NCBI GenBank assembly: GCA_019694345.1
Contig: JAIBCA010000010.1
Span: 1-64,000, forward strand
Direction: 5' to 3'
From: Pyrinomonadaceae bacterium
GTDB taxonomy: Bacteria; Acidobacteriota; Blastocatellia; Pyrinomonadales; Pyrinomonadaceae
Length of the DNA stretch: 64,000 nucleotides
Program-made: the position numbers and the translations under genes
Notes under the pieces: model-generated
Told to the model about the DNA's origin: nothing
Database searches by the model: none
The model's input: only the letters and a program-made list of their open reading frames with translations
Part shown: in pieces, positions 63,391 through 64,000 of the stretch
How positions within the stretch are numbered: the stretch's first letter is position 1
Layout: every line of letters starts with the position of its first letter

Positions 63391-63400
63391 CCTGATCAGG
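63391..63400. promoter_or_regulatory. 10-base perfect palindrome between dehydrogenase and last gene
   Basis: CCTGATCAGG lies 75 bases upstream of the semialdehyde dehydrogenase start in a divergent 213-base gap. It could be a regulator site for either gene. No matching copy was found by eye before the other kynurenine genes. Confidence 0.25.
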
Positions 63401-63529
63401 AATATAGTGAAAACATACAAAAGATTGCCGAAATCGACTTGCTTTTGCAAGGGATCTAATTAGATATCTCGGAGGACGAAATTTGGCGTTGCCTGGTCCT
63501 TATTCAACGACGAATTTCGAAAAGATCTT

Positions 63530-64000
63530 ATGACCCGCACATGTCCAAATTGTAACCAAACAAATCCGCCCGATGCCGCCTTTTGCCTGAACTGTGCCGC
63601 CTCACTCGGCCCGGTGGTCGGGGCACCGGCATTTCAACAGCAAGATCCGTTCTCCGGCACTGCCCGCCCCCATGTCGGGGCTTCGCCTCAGCAATTCGGC
63701 GGGCAGCACTTTGGAGCTCAAGCCGGAAATACGGCCAGCGGGGCAAGTCAAAAGGCTATTGCCGCATTGGTCTTGGCCATCATCGGCCTATTGTGCTGCG
63801 GTGGGTTCACCGGCATTCCGGCAGCTATTGTCGGGTGGATGGAACTCGATGCGATCAAAAACGGCAGGTCATCGGCTGCCGGCAAATGGATGGCTCAGGC
63901 CGGCCTCTGGGGCGGTATTGGCGTCACGGTCATCCACGGCGTCGTTTGGATCCTATACCTTCTAATGGGCATGATGGCATCGTCAAATCCTTATGGTTAC
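63530..64000 (+). CDS. Zinc-ribbon membrane protein, DUF4190-like, cut by window edge
   Basis: The visible 157 residues begin with a zinc ribbon (CPNCNQTNPPDAAFCLNC, residues 5-22) followed by a flexible Gln/Gly-rich linker. A DUF4190-like membrane part has hydrophobic segments at about residues 80-104 (IAALVLAIIGLLCCGGF) and 128-150. Such proteins are small envelope proteins without a known role. The frame is open to the window end, so the C-terminus is unknown. Confidence 0.8.
   Translation, partial: MTRTCPNCNQTNPPDAAFCLNCAASLGPVVGAPAFQQQDPFSGTARPHVGASPQQFGGQHFGAQAGNTASGASQKAIAALVLAIIGLLCCGGFTGIPAAIVGWMELDAIKNGRSSAAGKWMAQAGLWGGIGVTVIHGVVWILYLLMGMMASSNPYGY

Overview
The window looks like chromosome from a free-living, respiring, heterotrophic bacterium, most likely an Acidobacteriota member of the Blastocatellia/Pyrinomonas type. 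That assignment is an inference from gene style: mid-50s GC, many secreted Asp-box and TPR proteins, an ECF/zf-HC2/DUF4097 unit, MoxR-DUF58, and a bacterial kynurenine pathway. No rRNA, CRISPR array, insertion sequence or integrase was seen. Coding density is high on both strands and no gap exceeds 300 bases. One tRNA gene, tRNA-Val(CAC), is present.

Layout. 1-5.0 kb (minus): a truncated fatty-acyl-CoA-reductase-like SDR, a secreted protein overlapping an ORF6N gene, an SH3-like secreted protein, a LarA-like protein and a HAD-IB phosphatase. 5.1-6.9 kb (plus): coaD and an aspartate-type aminotransferase. 7-10.8 kb (minus): a nucleoside salvage unit (deoA, BMP lipoprotein, ABC ATPase) with no permease. 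10.9-13.3 kb (minus): yacL-ispD-ispF, in the same order as in Bacillus. 13.5-16.6 kb: a large Asp-box propeller protein, then tRNA-Val and a type IV pilin-like protein. 17.4-22.5 kb (plus): MoxR, DUF58, ECF sigma factor, anti-sigma factor and a DUF4097-type envelope protein. 22.9-28.1 kb (plus): a Rad50/SbcC-like ATPase, RNase HI and a second Asp-box protein. 28-32.7 kb (minus): prmA, era, a TPR protein and an RsbV/RsbW-like pair. 32.8-40.3 kb (plus): aroA-aroK, BON and LysM proteins, nadB, an acyl-CoA ligase, a cytochrome c and a TIGR01777 epimerase.

40.4-63.3 kb is the most interesting part. Seven steps of oxidative kynurenine degradation are spread over three minus-strand blocks: a formamidase-like cyclase, kynurenine 3-monooxygenase, kynureninase, 3-hydroxyanthranilate dioxygenase, ACMS decarboxylase, aminomuconate semialdehyde dehydrogenase and a RidA-type aminomuconate deaminase. 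Tryptophan dioxygenase is not in the window. A molybdopterin formate dehydrogenase lies directly between kynureninase and the monooxygenase, and mobA, for its cofactor, lies upstream in the same strand run. This suggests disposal of the formate released from N-formylkynurenine. A 1001-residue secreted glycoside-hydrolase-like protein is translationally coupled on both sides inside the same run. Between the blocks sit ric and a YwiC-like gene behind an FNR-type palindrome, and a PLP decarboxylase.

The window ends in a zinc-ribbon/DUF4190-like membrane protein that runs off the edge. Domain and family calls come from reading the sequence and remembered family motifs. No database search was run.
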